Shown here piece after piece: positions 35,160 through 43,298 of a stretch of DNA of 64,000 bases. Origin of the DNA: an uncultured Mediterraneibacter sp. GTDB lineage: Bacteria > Bacillota > Clostridia > Lachnospirales > Lachnospiraceae. The notes under the pieces are model-generated. The model had not been told where the DNA came from and did not search any database. It worked only from the letters and a program-made list of their open reading frames with translations. The stretch is taken from the NCBI GenBank assembly GCA_934309345.1, contig CAKRDD010000003.1, positions 124,001 to 188,000 on the forward strand, given 5' to 3'. A program made the position numbers and the translations under genes. Positions within the stretch are counted from its first letter, which is position 1; each line of letters opens with the position of its first letter.

Positions 35160-36044
35160 ATGGAAATTACTTACGATTATTACCGGATTTTTTATTATGT
35201 AGCAATGTATAAGAGCTTTTCTAAAGCGGCGAAAGTATTGATGAGCAACCAGCCGAATATTACTCATTTTATGAATAATCTGGAGAATCAGCTTGGGTGT
35301 AAATTGTTTGTCAGATCTAATCGGGGAGTTACGCTTACAGCGGAAGGAGAGAAGCTGTATCAGCATGTTTCTGTTGCATATCAGCATCTTCATGCGGCTG
35401 AAGCGGAGCTTGCAATGGAGCGAAGCATGGAGAGCGGAAGTATCACGATCAGTGCGAGTGAGATTGCACTTCATCTTTTACTTCTTCCTATACTGGGGCG
35501 CTTTCATAAGCAATATCCGGGTGTTCGGCTGAGACTTCTGAATCATTCCACGCCGGAGGCAGTTGAGTCCGTCAAGAACGGACTGGCGGACTTTGCAGTT
35601 GTGACTACGCCGCTTCAGGCAAAGAAGCCGTTGAAAAGTACTTCTTTAATGTCTTTTAAGGAAATTGCAGTGGGAGATCATTCTTTTCAGGGGAAAGAAA
35701 AACCAATAAGGCTGAAAGACTTAATTGAGAATCCGTTGATTTCTCTTGGGCAGGGAAGCACAACCTATGAGTTCTATTCCAAATTTTTCCTGGAGAATGA
35801 TCTGGTTCTATCTCCGGATACGGAAGTTGAGACGATCGATCAGGTGTTGCCGCTTATTATGAATGGACTGGGCATTGGATTCCTTCCGGAACTGTTCGTA
35901 AGACCAGTGATTGAGGAAGGAAAGGTCTGTCAGATTCCACTAAAGGAGAATATTCCGGAGAGAGAAATCTGTCTGGTTGAGAATCATACATTTCCACCAA
36001 GCATTGCGGCGGATATGTTCAAAAAAATGTTAGTTCTGAAATAA
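35160..36044 (+). CDS. LysR family transcriptional regulator
   Basis: 294 residues, normal length. The N-terminal winged helix has YKSFSKAAKVLMSNQPNITHFM and LFVRSNRGVTLTAEGE; the rest is the periplasmic-binding-like effector domain (LGQGSTTYEF, LPLIMNGLGIGFLPE). Effector unknown. It is transcribed away from the HPr-like gene, and LysR regulators often control a divergent neighbour. GGGGGAC precedes the ATG. Confidence 0.92.
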   Translation: MEITYDYYRIFYYVAMYKSFSKAAKVLMSNQPNITHFMNNLENQLGCKLFVRSNRGVTLTAEGEKLYQHVSVAYQHLHAAEAELAMERSMESGSITISASEIALHLLLLPILGRFHKQYPGVRLRLLNHSTPEAVESVKNGLADFAVVTTPLQAKKPLKSTSLMSFKEIAVGDHSFQGKEKPIRLKDLIENPLISLGQGSTTYEFYSKFFLENDLVLSPDTEVETIDQVLPLIMNGLGIGFLPELFVRPVIEEGKVCQIPLKENIPEREICLVENHTFPPSIAADMFKKMLVLK

Positions 36045-36124
36045 GGTATTATTTAAGAAGATATTATGGATCCAATCTATTCCTATGTAGAAAATATATA
36101 TCAGATATGTGAATAAAACAGTAT

Positions 36125-36155
36125 GCGCCGGTTTGACTTTAGAACCGGCGCTTTC
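36125..36155 (+). terminator. Terminator after LysR gene
   Basis: GCGCCGGTT (36125-36133) and AACCGGCGC (36143-36151), followed by TTTCT. Confidence 0.85.
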
Positions 36156-36225
36156 TATATTAATAAGTAGGATTTTATTCTGTTTTAACAGGTGAAAAAC
36201 AAGAAATAACAAAGGAAGTGTGAGT

Positions 36226-37026
36226 ATGCAGACAGTATTGCCACGTGAAGAAGCTGTAGAAGGAGTTATATCTAAGGTTCTTGAGTCCCAAGAGGCCTGT
36301 GATCGGCTAAATGAAGTATTTTATGAGCATTTGGAAAATTATCAGGAGATAAATGACGATGGCGACAGACATTTTGCAGAGGTCTTGCTCCAGGCGTATA
36401 AAAATGGAGATGTCAGCGCGTTGCTACTTGAATTGTGCGGAGGAAGTATGTTTGATCTGCTTCGGGACGCATATCTGATTCCAAAGAAATTTCATGGAAA
36501 ATCAGGAGAGAATCCGGTTCTCCTGACTGATGTAGAGGGAAAGCTTCTGGAGAGTAAGAAAAGGGAAGTAACAGCTCGTGAATATGAAAAGTTCCATGAG
36601 ACGTACAGGCAACATCAATGTGCACCGAGATCAAAACTGTATCTTGCTGACGGATATGACATAGTTCGTTCCTATACAGAGGGCATGCAGATTCAGGAGA
36701 AAAAAGAGAACAAGAAGCGTGGCGTGATGGCGTTATATGCATTACCGGATACCAGAAAGCTTGGACTGACAGAAGCACAGGCCTATGCAGTTGTCTGGGA
36801 TACTTTCCAGAAGATTCAGAAACAGGCTCCGAGAGTGGAAGTTTATTATGGGCAGGATACCGGTGAGAAGCGTCAGAAAGGATTTGACGAGATAGGAGTT
36901 TTACTTCCAATTCATGGATTTGAGAAAAGAATGCTTCATCATTTGGATGAGATTGATGGAATTGTTCTTTCATGCAGAGAGAAGATGATGAAAAAGGCTG
37001 GAGCGGAAAGCCTTGACCTGGAATAA
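36226..37026 (+). CDS. Conserved-looking protein of unknown function
   Basis: 266 residues from the ATG at 36226, eight bases after AAGGAAG (the GTG at 36220 is too close to it). Soluble, charged, no signal or membrane segment. I do not recognise a family. Visible features: a helical N-terminal third (EACDRLNEVFYEHLENYQEI), MFDLLRDAYLIPKKFHG in the middle, and an alpha/beta C-terminal half ending in ALYALPDTRKLGLTEAQAYA and VVYYGQ-like strands (EVYYGQDTGEKRQKGFDEIG). It is followed within 16 bases by the ThrE gene, so the two are co-transcribed. Confidence 0.7.
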   Translation: MQTVLPREEAVEGVISKVLESQEACDRLNEVFYEHLENYQEINDDGDRHFAEVLLQAYKNGDVSALLLELCGGSMFDLLRDAYLIPKKFHGKSGENPVLLTDVEGKLLESKKREVTAREYEKFHETYRQHQCAPRSKLYLADGYDIVRSYTEGMQIQEKKENKKRGVMALYALPDTRKLGLTEAQAYAVVWDTFQKIQKQAPRVEVYYGQDTGEKRQKGFDEIGVLLPIHGFEKRMLHHLDEIDGIVLSCREKMMKKAGAESLDLE

Positions 37027-37042
37027 AGAGGATGTGAATGAG

Positions 37043-38374
37043 ATGCAGACACAGAAAATAAGAAAAAATCATATGGATATTCTCTGGCATGAATATACAG
37101 ATAAAGGTGGAGAAGAAACACCGGTAACACAAGCAAGTTTGACGGAGAAAGCATCAATTGTCGGAAGAGTGGGGATTATGCTTCTCTCCTGTGGAACCGG
37201 AGCTTGGAGAGTGAGGAGTTCTATGAATGCTCTGGCAGAAGAGATGGGGATTACCTGCACAGCAGATATTGGCCTGATGTCGATTGAGTATACCTGTTTT
37301 GACGGTGACGACGGATTCACGCAGTCTTTGTGTCTGACGAATACAGGCGTGAATACATCTAAGTTAAACAGACTGGAACACTTTATCCGTGAGTTCGAAC
37401 AGGGCGGACAGGATATGTCTGGTGAACAACTGCATAAGCTGCTGGATCAGATTGAAGAGATTCATGGACTATATTCTCCAATTGCATTGGGAATGGCAGC
37501 AGCATTGGCATGCGGTGGATTTACATTTCTGCTTGGCGGTGGATTGATTGAAATGTTCTGTGCATTTGTCGGTGCAGGGATTGGAAATTTTATCAGGTGC
37601 AAATTGAGTAAACATCATTTCACATTATTTTTGTGTATAGCCTCATCTGTTTCGGCAGCCTGTCTGGTTTATGCGGGACTCTTGAAAGCAGCTGAGATTT
37701 TGTGGGCGATTCCAATCCAGCATGAGGCGGGATATATTTGTGCAATGCTATTTATTATTCCTGGTTTTCCTTTCATCACAAGTGGAATTGACCTTGCAAA
37801 ATTGGACATGCGTTCTGGCATGGAACGACTCATGTATGCACTGATCATTGTTTTGGTAGCTACAATGTCCGCGTGGATCATGGCACTAGTCTTAAATTTA
37901 CAACCTGTGGATTTCCTGAAGCTTGACCTGACGCAGGAAGAATGGATTATTTTCCGGTTACTTGCAAGCTTTTGTGGTGTGTTTGGATTCTCGATTATGT
38001 TCAACAGTCCTACACGCCTTGCGGCAGTGGCGGCAGGAATCGGTGCTATTGCCAATACACTGCGATTGGAACTGGTTGATCTGACGGCATTGCCTCCGGC
38101 GGCAGCAGCATTTGTCGGAGCATTAACAGCCGGACTTCTGGCAACTATGATTAAAAATCAGGTCGGATATCCGAGAATCTCTGTCACAGTTCCGTCGATT
38201 GTAATCATGGTTCCGGGATTGTATCTGTACCGTGGATTTTATAATCTGGGAACCATGAATCTTTCTACATCAGCTTCCTGGTTTGCGGCGGCAATACTGA
38301 TTGTTGCAGCTCTTCCGTTAGGGTTGATCTTTGCAAGAATTCTTACGGATAAGACATTTCGGTATTGCACGTAA
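37043..38374 (+). CDS. Threonine/serine exporter family protein (ThrE)
   Basis: 443 residues from the ATG at 37043. The cytosolic N-terminal domain (about 35-150) has MLLSCGTGAWRVRSSM and DIGLMSIEYTC, then ten helices; the second helix group (FLASFCGVFGFSIMFNSP, AAAAFVGALTAGL) is the ThrE_2 part. Both halves of the exporter, often split into YjjP and YjjB in other bacteria, are fused. It exports small neutral amino acids by proton force. A TTG at 37013 overlaps the gene before and was rejected. Confidence 0.85.
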   Translation: MQTQKIRKNHMDILWHEYTDKGGEETPVTQASLTEKASIVGRVGIMLLSCGTGAWRVRSSMNALAEEMGITCTADIGLMSIEYTCFDGDDGFTQSLCLTNTGVNTSKLNRLEHFIREFEQGGQDMSGEQLHKLLDQIEEIHGLYSPIALGMAAALACGGFTFLLGGGLIEMFCAFVGAGIGNFIRCKLSKHHFTLFLCIASSVSAACLVYAGLLKAAEILWAIPIQHEAGYICAMLFIIPGFPFITSGIDLAKLDMRSGMERLMYALIIVLVATMSAWIMALVLNLQPVDFLKLDLTQEEWIIFRLLASFCGVFGFSIMFNSPTRLAAVAAGIGAIANTLRLELVDLTALPPAAAAFVGALTAGLLATMIKNQVGYPRISVTVPSIVIMVPGLYLYRGFYNLGTMNLSTSASWFAAAILIVAALPLGLIFARILTDKTFRYCT

Positions 38375-38387
38375 GGAGAATACATAC

Positions 38388-38426
38388 AAAAAAGGAACAG
38401 TTCCAGGTGGGACTGTTCCTTTTTTT
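38388..38426 (+). terminator. Terminator after thrE
   Basis: GGAACAGT pairs with ACTGTTCC, flanked by A run and T run, so it also works leftward. Confidence 0.9.
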
Positions 38427-38560
38427 AATATGTTAGGAAAGTTCTTTCCTAACATATTAAAAAACGCTCCGCTTAGGATGCGCACTGCGGCGTACAAGGT
38501 AGGCGTCGCAAGCGACCGCCGCAGGCACAAGAATGTGCCGAGCACATTCTTTGTTCTAAA
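38425..38560. repeat. Dispersed palindromic repeat, copy 2 (extended)
   Basis: A 17-bp palindrome centred on TTAGGAAAG-TT-CTTTCCTAA (38425-38460) is followed by the tail ACGCTCCGCTTAGGATGCGC, CTGCGGC, almost identical to 6776-6810. Here it continues into GGCGTCGC/GCGACCGCC and AAGAATGTG/CACATTCTT hairpins to about 38548. Like copy 1 it directly follows a terminator T run. Confidence 0.75.
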
Positions 38561-38572
38561 ATAGAAAGGAAT

Positions 38573-40462
38573 TTATTTCTTTTTATCTTTTTTCTTGTCT
38601 TTGTCTTTCTTCTTTCCGGAAGATTTCTCGTTGTCCTTATTCTTCTCGCTATCCTTCGCTTTTGCAGAGAATTTCTTATCAGCTTCAGCTTCCGGCTGAT
38701 ATCCGTTGATATCATATTTCTTCTCATATTCCTCAAAGGCTGTAAGATAAGTTTCATCCTTCAGCTTGCGGACACTCTTTGTATATTCATGAATATCAAA
38801 GTTAGAAGAATCAAGCTCGAGAATCGCTACAGCAATGTTAGAACAGTGCGCTGCGATACGCTCGTAGTTTGTAAGCAGGTCATTAAAAGCAAATCCGGTG
38901 TTCAGATCACACTGACCATTTCTAAGTCTCTTAATGTGACGAAGTTTCAGATCATTACAGAGAATACCAATCAGTTCGCGCAGAGGTTCAACCTTTGCAG
39001 CAGTCTCAAGATCTTCATCTACAAAAGAATTTACTGTAAGATCAACAATCTCAACCAATGCCTTCTCAAGCACATTCAGCTCATAAGTAGCAGATTCAGA
39101 GAATGTACGGGACTTCTCATGAAGTTCCTGGGCAACTCTGGAAATGTTGACTGCGTGGTCACCAAGTCGCTCGAAGTCACTGATCGTATGAAGGAACTTG
39201 GATGTCTGTTTCGCCTGCTCAGGTGTCATATCATGCATACTTAACTGCATCAGATAAGTACCAAGTTTATCCTCGTACTTGTCGATCATGTTTTCCTTTT
39301 CCTGGATCTTATTGAACTTGCTGTCGCTAAAGTCTGTCAGAAGTTCGAAAGCGCGCATGAGATTCTTGCGGGCATTCTTCGCCATACCGTTAACAGCCAT
39401 CTGGCTCTGACTGATCGCCAGCGGTGGGTAATCCAGAAAACGTTCCTCAAGCAGATCAAAATCAGCCTGCTCTTCGTTGTCTTCGTCTGTATCCTTGATC
39501 AGGAAGAAGACAAGCTTCTCGATCTTGCTGATAAATGGAGCAAGGATCAGGATCGTAGCGATACGGAATACCGAGTTCAGCAATGCGATGCTGACAGGAC
39601 TCATGACCATGTCCATAAATGTAAAGTGGACAGCGGCATTTACTGAGTAAAATACGATAGACCAAAAGATCATTCCGAATAAGTCATTCAGCAGGTAGAT
39701 AAGTGCTGTACGCTTTCCATTCTTGTTCGTACCGATAGAAGAAAGCAGTACAGGACAGGCAGCTCCGACACCGATACCCATTGTAATAGGCAGTGCGGCA
39801 GCAAATGTAATAGAGCCTGTGATTGATAATGCCTGAAGGATACCGACAGAAGCAGATGCACTCTGAAGCACTGCAGTAAATGCGATACCAACAAGAATAC
39901 CCATAAATGGATTCTTAAACATTGTCAGAAGGCTGACAAAATGTGGGTTCTCTTTCAGAGGTGAAACTGCACCACTCATTGTCTGCATTCCGAACATCAG
40001 GATCGCAAAACCAAGCATAATGTCACCGATATCGGAATAAGGTTTCTTCTTTACAAATGTACGGAAGATGATACCGATGATCGCAACGATCGCAGAGATT
40101 GTTGCGGTGGACAGAAGCTGCGCAATGCCACTGGAGCCATCAATGTAAGAAAGACATAAAATCCAGCCTGTGATACTTGTTCCAATGTTGGCACCCATAA
40201 TGATTCCGATTGCCTGAGCAACTTTCATCATACCGGAGTTTACGAATCCTACGACCATAACAGTTGTAGCTGATGACGACTGAATGATCGCTGTTACGAC
40301 TGTACCCAGCAGCAATCCTTTGATTGGGGAGTTTGTGAGCTTGTATAAGATAAGTTCCAGTTTGTTACCGGCAACCTTCTTAAGACTGTCTCCCATGAGT
40401 GCCATTCCGTACAGGAAGAGGGCAACTCCGCTGAGCAAGGACAAAACCATTGTAATTCCCAT
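38573..40462 (-). CDS. Na/Pi cotransporter family protein with PhoU-like domain
   Basis: 629 residues. Two inverted transport repeats with the QSSSATT and QSASASVG motifs typical of NptA/YjbB transporters lie in residues 1-320; then a PhoU-like helical domain (about 350-560) with TSKFLHTISDFERLGDHAVNI. The last 30 residues are almost all Lys, Asp, Ser and Glu, an unusual low-complexity tail. It should take up or export phosphate with Na+. Weak AAAGGA ribosome site. It faces the thrE gene and is separated by the repeat. Confidence 0.92.
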   Translation of the reverse strand: MGITMVLSLLSGVALFLYGMALMGDSLKKVAGNKLELILYKLTNSPIKGLLLGTVVTAIIQSSSATTVMVVGFVNSGMMKVAQAIGIIMGANIGTSITGWILCLSYIDGSSGIAQLLSTATISAIVAIIGIIFRTFVKKKPYSDIGDIMLGFAILMFGMQTMSGAVSPLKENPHFVSLLTMFKNPFMGILVGIAFTAVLQSASASVGILQALSITGSITFAAALPITMGIGVGAACPVLLSSIGTNKNGKRTALIYLLNDLFGMIFWSIVFYSVNAAVHFTFMDMVMSPVSIALLNSVFRIATILILAPFISKIEKLVFFLIKDTDEDNEEQADFDLLEERFLDYPPLAISQSQMAVNGMAKNARKNLMRAFELLTDFSDSKFNKIQEKENMIDKYEDKLGTYLMQLSMHDMTPEQAKQTSKFLHTISDFERLGDHAVNISRVAQELHEKSRTFSESATYELNVLEKALVEIVDLTVNSFVDEDLETAAKVEPLRELIGILCNDLKLRHIKRLRNGQCDLNTGFAFNDLLTNYERIAAHCSNIAVAILELDSSNFDIHEYTKSVRKLKDETYLTAFEEYEKKYDINGYQPEAEADKKFSAKAKDSEKNKDNEKSSGKKKDKDKKKDKKK

Positions 40463-40639
40463 TTTCTTTTTTCCTTTTTCTTAAGTTATTAAGTTGACAT
40501 GTTACGTCTTGTAAAAAATTACGTACATGGCTATTATAAAACACTTTACCCGGAGTTTACAATTATTTTCTTTAAACTTTACAGAAAAATATTGATTGCA
40601 AATTGCAGAAAAATTGTAAGGATAAACAAAATATTAATC

Positions 40640-41572
40640 TTAAGCAAAAAAGTCCTTGACTTGTCCATGGATAATTTCCATCAGATGAGTTCTCGCTTCC
40701 ACGCTTGCCCAGGCAATGTGTGGTGTGATCAGCAGGTGTTTACTGTCTTTGATCTTGAGCAATGGATTATCTGCGGACATTGGTTCCTCACAAAGGACAT
40801 CTAATCCTGCTGCGGCAATCTGATTTCTGACCAGTGCATTATATAATGCCTGCTCATCGACGATCGGTCCTCTTCCGAGATTCAGGAAAATACAGGAAGA
40901 TTTCATTTTTTCAAACGCTTTGCTGTTGATCAGTCCTTCTGTATGCTCGTTGAGTGGAGCGTGGACGGAAATAATATCAGACTGCGTAAGCAATGTCTCA
41001 AAGTCAACCTGTTTATAACCTTCCTGCGCCGGAGCGCCGGAGGCGGAGTAGTAAATGACTTTCGCTCCAAATGCACGTGCAATCTCAGCAACACGTCTGC
41101 CAATCGCTCCAAGTCCGATGATCCCCCAGGTTTTTCCATAGATTTCTGTGAAATGTTCTGCAAAATGAGTGAAAGAGACATCATTTATATAGCGCTCTTC
41201 TTTCACATAATCATCATAATAGCGCAGCTTTTCTAATAGAAAGAGAAGCATTGCAAATGTGTGTTGTGCGACAGTCTCTGTAGAGTAGCCGGCAACATTT
41301 CTCCAGGCAATTCCTTTTGAATCAAGATATTCCTTATCCAGGTTGTTCGTGCCTGTGGCTGTGACACAGACGAGTTTCAGATTCTTTGCAGTTCCAATCG
41401 TCTGCTCATTAACCGGAACTTTATTTAATATGATCACATCGGCATCCGTGACACGCGCCGGGACTTCTTCAGGTGAAGAAAAGCTGTACTTTACAACTTC
41501 ACCGAGTTCATCATATGCAGAAAGATCAATATCCTCTCCAATTGTTTTGACATCTAAAAATACAATTTTCAT
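40640..41572 (-). CDS. D-2-hydroxyacid dehydrogenase
   Basis: 310 residues. Rossmann motif GLGAIGRRVAEIA, then catalytic Arg in LNLGRGPIVDEQAL, Glu in LCEEPMSADNPLL and His in ITPHIAWAS. Close in pattern to glycerate/hydroxypyruvate reductases (HprA-like), but substrate is not defined by sequence. AAGGAGA lies eight bases before the start on this strand. Its upstream region contains the MITE at 41607. Confidence 0.9.
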   Translation of the reverse strand: MKIVFLDVKTIGEDIDLSAYDELGEVVKYSFSSPEEVPARVTDADVIILNKVPVNEQTIGTAKNLKLVCVTATGTNNLDKEYLDSKGIAWRNVAGYSTETVAQHTFAMLLFLLEKLRYYDDYVKEERYINDVSFTHFAEHFTEIYGKTWGIIGLGAIGRRVAEIARAFGAKVIYYSASGAPAQEGYKQVDFETLLTQSDIISVHAPLNEHTEGLINSKAFEKMKSSCIFLNLGRGPIVDEQALYNALVRNQIAAAGLDVLCEEPMSADNPLLKIKDSKHLLITPHIAWASVEARTHLMEIIHGQVKDFFA

Positions 41573-41606
41573 TTAAAATCTCCTTGTTTCATAATCAGTA
41601 TTAATT

Positions 41607-41764
41607 ATTTTATCGTAACTGTTCAGAGCCAACCTCCAAAATGCTACGCATTTCGTCGGTGTGGCGTATCCGCCAAATAAAATTTCAAAAACAGTCTTAA
41701 AAATGCAAGCATTTTACACCTGTTTTATGAAATTTTGCTTGGCTCTGAACAGTTACATTTTATC
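41607..41764. mobile_element. Intact MITE with 18-bp perfect ends and 8-bp target duplication
   Basis: GTAACTGTTCAGAGCCAA (41615-41632) is the exact reverse complement of 41739-41756. The 142-base element is flanked by ATTTTATC at 41607-41614 and 41757-41764, a perfect 8-bp target site duplication. No coding capacity. Ends starting GTAA with 8-bp duplications fit the IS66 family, so an IS66-type transposase may move it (inference). A diverged relative is at 49111-49207. Confidence 0.88.
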
Positions 41765-41833
41765 ATAAAAAGAACATAATTTCCTATATTTTACCACATA
41801 CTGATTAAAATATAATTATGGAGGAAATGTGCC

Positions 41834-42376
41834 ATGAAAGCCACAGGGATAGTCCGGAGGATAGATGATCTTGGAAGAATCGTAATTCCGAAAGAAATAA
41901 GAAGGACATTGCGGATCCGCGAAGGTGATCCACTGGAAATTTTTACAGACAGAGAAGGAAAGGTGATTTTAAAAAAATATTCTCCGATCGGTGAATTAGG
42001 AACACTGGCAGGGATTTATGCAGATAGTCTTTCAAAGATACTTGGCTGTACGGTCTGTATCACTGATACGGATCAGGTGATCGCGGCAGCAGGAAACGGG
42101 AAGAAAGAACTTCAGGAAATGCTGCTGAGTGCAGAGCTGGCAGAAGTGTTTCAAGAAAGAAAGACCGTGTTGAAAAAGAGCAGTGACGCTGACTTTGTAG
42201 CAATTACAAAAGACAGGAGTGAATACAGCGAGGAAATAATCAGTGTGATTCTCAGTGAAGGTGATATTGCAGGTGGAGTGATCTTTCTGCAGAAAAATGA
42301 GAAAAAGCATTTCGGAGAAATGGAAAAGAAGTTTGCGGCAGGCGCAGCAGATCTGCTTGGAAGGCAGTTAAGTTAA
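41834..42376 (+). CDS. spoVT: Stage V sporulation protein T (AbrB-type regulator)
   Basis: 180 residues. The first 50 form an AbrB swapped-hairpin DNA-binding domain (GIVRRIDDLGRIVIPKEIRR, LRIREGDPLEIF) and the rest a GAF-like domain, exactly the SpoVT layout. In Bacillus it is the regulator of late forespore genes. Its presence suggests a spore-former or descendant. GGAGGAA before the ATG. Confidence 0.92.
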   Translation: MKATGIVRRIDDLGRIVIPKEIRRTLRIREGDPLEIFTDREGKVILKKYSPIGELGTLAGIYADSLSKILGCTVCITDTDQVIAAAGNGKKELQEMLLSAELAEVFQERKTVLKKSSDADFVAITKDRSEYSEEIISVILSEGDIAGGVIFLQKNEKKHFGEMEKKFAAGAADLLGRQLS

Positions 42377-42452
42377 AAGTGTCATATTTTTCCGGGGGGA
42401 TGCATAGAATAGTATCAGTGGAAAACCGGACATGCATCGAAAGGAAAAGAAA

Positions 42453-42833
42453 ATGAGAGAAAATCATGGAAAAAAAGGGATAATATACGCAGAAAATTTA
42501 GTGAAGGCATTACTTTGCGCCTATCTGGTCACAGGAATGTTTCTGTTAATTCTTGCACTTCTCCTTTATAAAGCAGGATTGAGTGAAGAAAATGTAAATC
42601 TGGGAATTATTCTCATTTATGTAATAGGAACTTTCTCGGGAGGCTTTGTGATGGGAAAACTGGAAGGCCAAAAGAAGTTCCTATGGGGGCTTGGAACCGG
42701 TGTGGTTTATTTTGTTCTATTACTGCTCATCTCATTTGGAATGTACCGTGAGGTTTCGTCAGGGACAGGCAATTTGTTTCTGACATTTGTACTTTGTACC
42801 GGAGGCGGAATGCTCGGAGGGATGGTCTCATGA
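42453..42833 (+). CDS. TIGR04086 family membrane protein
   Basis: 126 residues from the ATG at 42453, after AAAGGA; the upstream ATG at 42432 has no ribosome site. Four hydrophobic segments and glycine-rich turns (GTFSGGFVMGKLEG, GGGMLGGMVS). This Clostridia-specific family is commonly found beside SCIFF genes, as here. Function unknown. Confidence 0.8.
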   Translation: MRENHGKKGIIYAENLVKALLCAYLVTGMFLLILALLLYKAGLSEENVNLGIILIYVIGTFSGGFVMGKLEGQKKFLWGLGTGVVYFVLLLLISFGMYREVSSGTGNLFLTFVLCTGGGMLGGMVS

Positions 42834-42930
42834 AGAAAAACCAGACGGATGTGTGAAAAAATACTTTAAAAACCTGGCTGTGTGTGCTATAATAGCGAAA
42901 GCAATATGTGCGAAGTTAGGAGGAGTAAAA

Positions 42931-43074
42931 ATGAAACACATTAAAACACTGAATACACAGACACTGAACAACACAGTTAAAAAAGGTGGATGCGGAGAGT
43001 GCCAGACATCTTGCCAGTCTGCATGTAAGACATCCTGTACAGTAGGAAACCAGACTTGCGAAAACGCAAAATAA
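42931..43074 (+). CDS. scfA: SCIFF ranthipeptide precursor
   Basis: 47 residues after AGGAGG. A leader MKHIKTLNTQTLNN is followed by a core with six cysteines (CGEC, then four CxxxC-spaced residues and a final NQTC). This is the Six Cysteines In Forty-Five peptide conserved across Clostridia. The radical-SAM maturase encoded downstream crosslinks cysteine sulfurs to non-alpha carbons of acceptor residues. Biological role in gut species is unresolved; in some Clostridia ranthipeptides affect population behaviour. The symbol is used loosely. Confidence 0.95.
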   Translation: MKHIKTLNTQTLNNTVKKGGCGECQTSCQSACKTSCTVGNQTCENAK

Positions 43075-43169
43075 GAAAACCTGAAAGTGAAGATAATGTT
43101 GCTGCAGAGTTGCTTTGAGCGGTGATACTGCCTGCAATTATGCGAAAAACAGCAACAGGATTACAGGTG

Positions 43170-43193
43170 AGGCAGCGGTGCAAATCGCTGCCT
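43170..43193 (+). terminator. Attenuating hairpin between SCIFF and its maturase
   Basis: AGGCAGCG (43170-43177) and CGCTGCCT (43186-43193), followed by TAAGCATGTTTT rather than a strong T run. It would lower maturase expression relative to the precursor peptide. Confidence 0.6.
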
Positions 43194-43241
43194 TAAGCAT
43201 GTTTTAGACGTATCTGCTTAGAGCTGCATTGTGAAAATGCC

Positions 43242-43258
43242 GGGCTTTGAACAGTTAC
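43242..43258. repeat. Single-end remnant of the MITE family
   Basis: GGCTTTGAACAGTTAC differs at one base from the right end of the MITE at 41615-41756. No matching left end was found. Confidence 0.5.
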
Positions 43259-43298
43259 AAATAGATTTACAAATACATATAGAAAGCGAGGTATCCAC

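Noticed and set aside
36413..37132. 239-residue minus-strand open frame
   Set aside because: Opposite the unknown gene at 36226 and thrE; no start site or recognisable motif.
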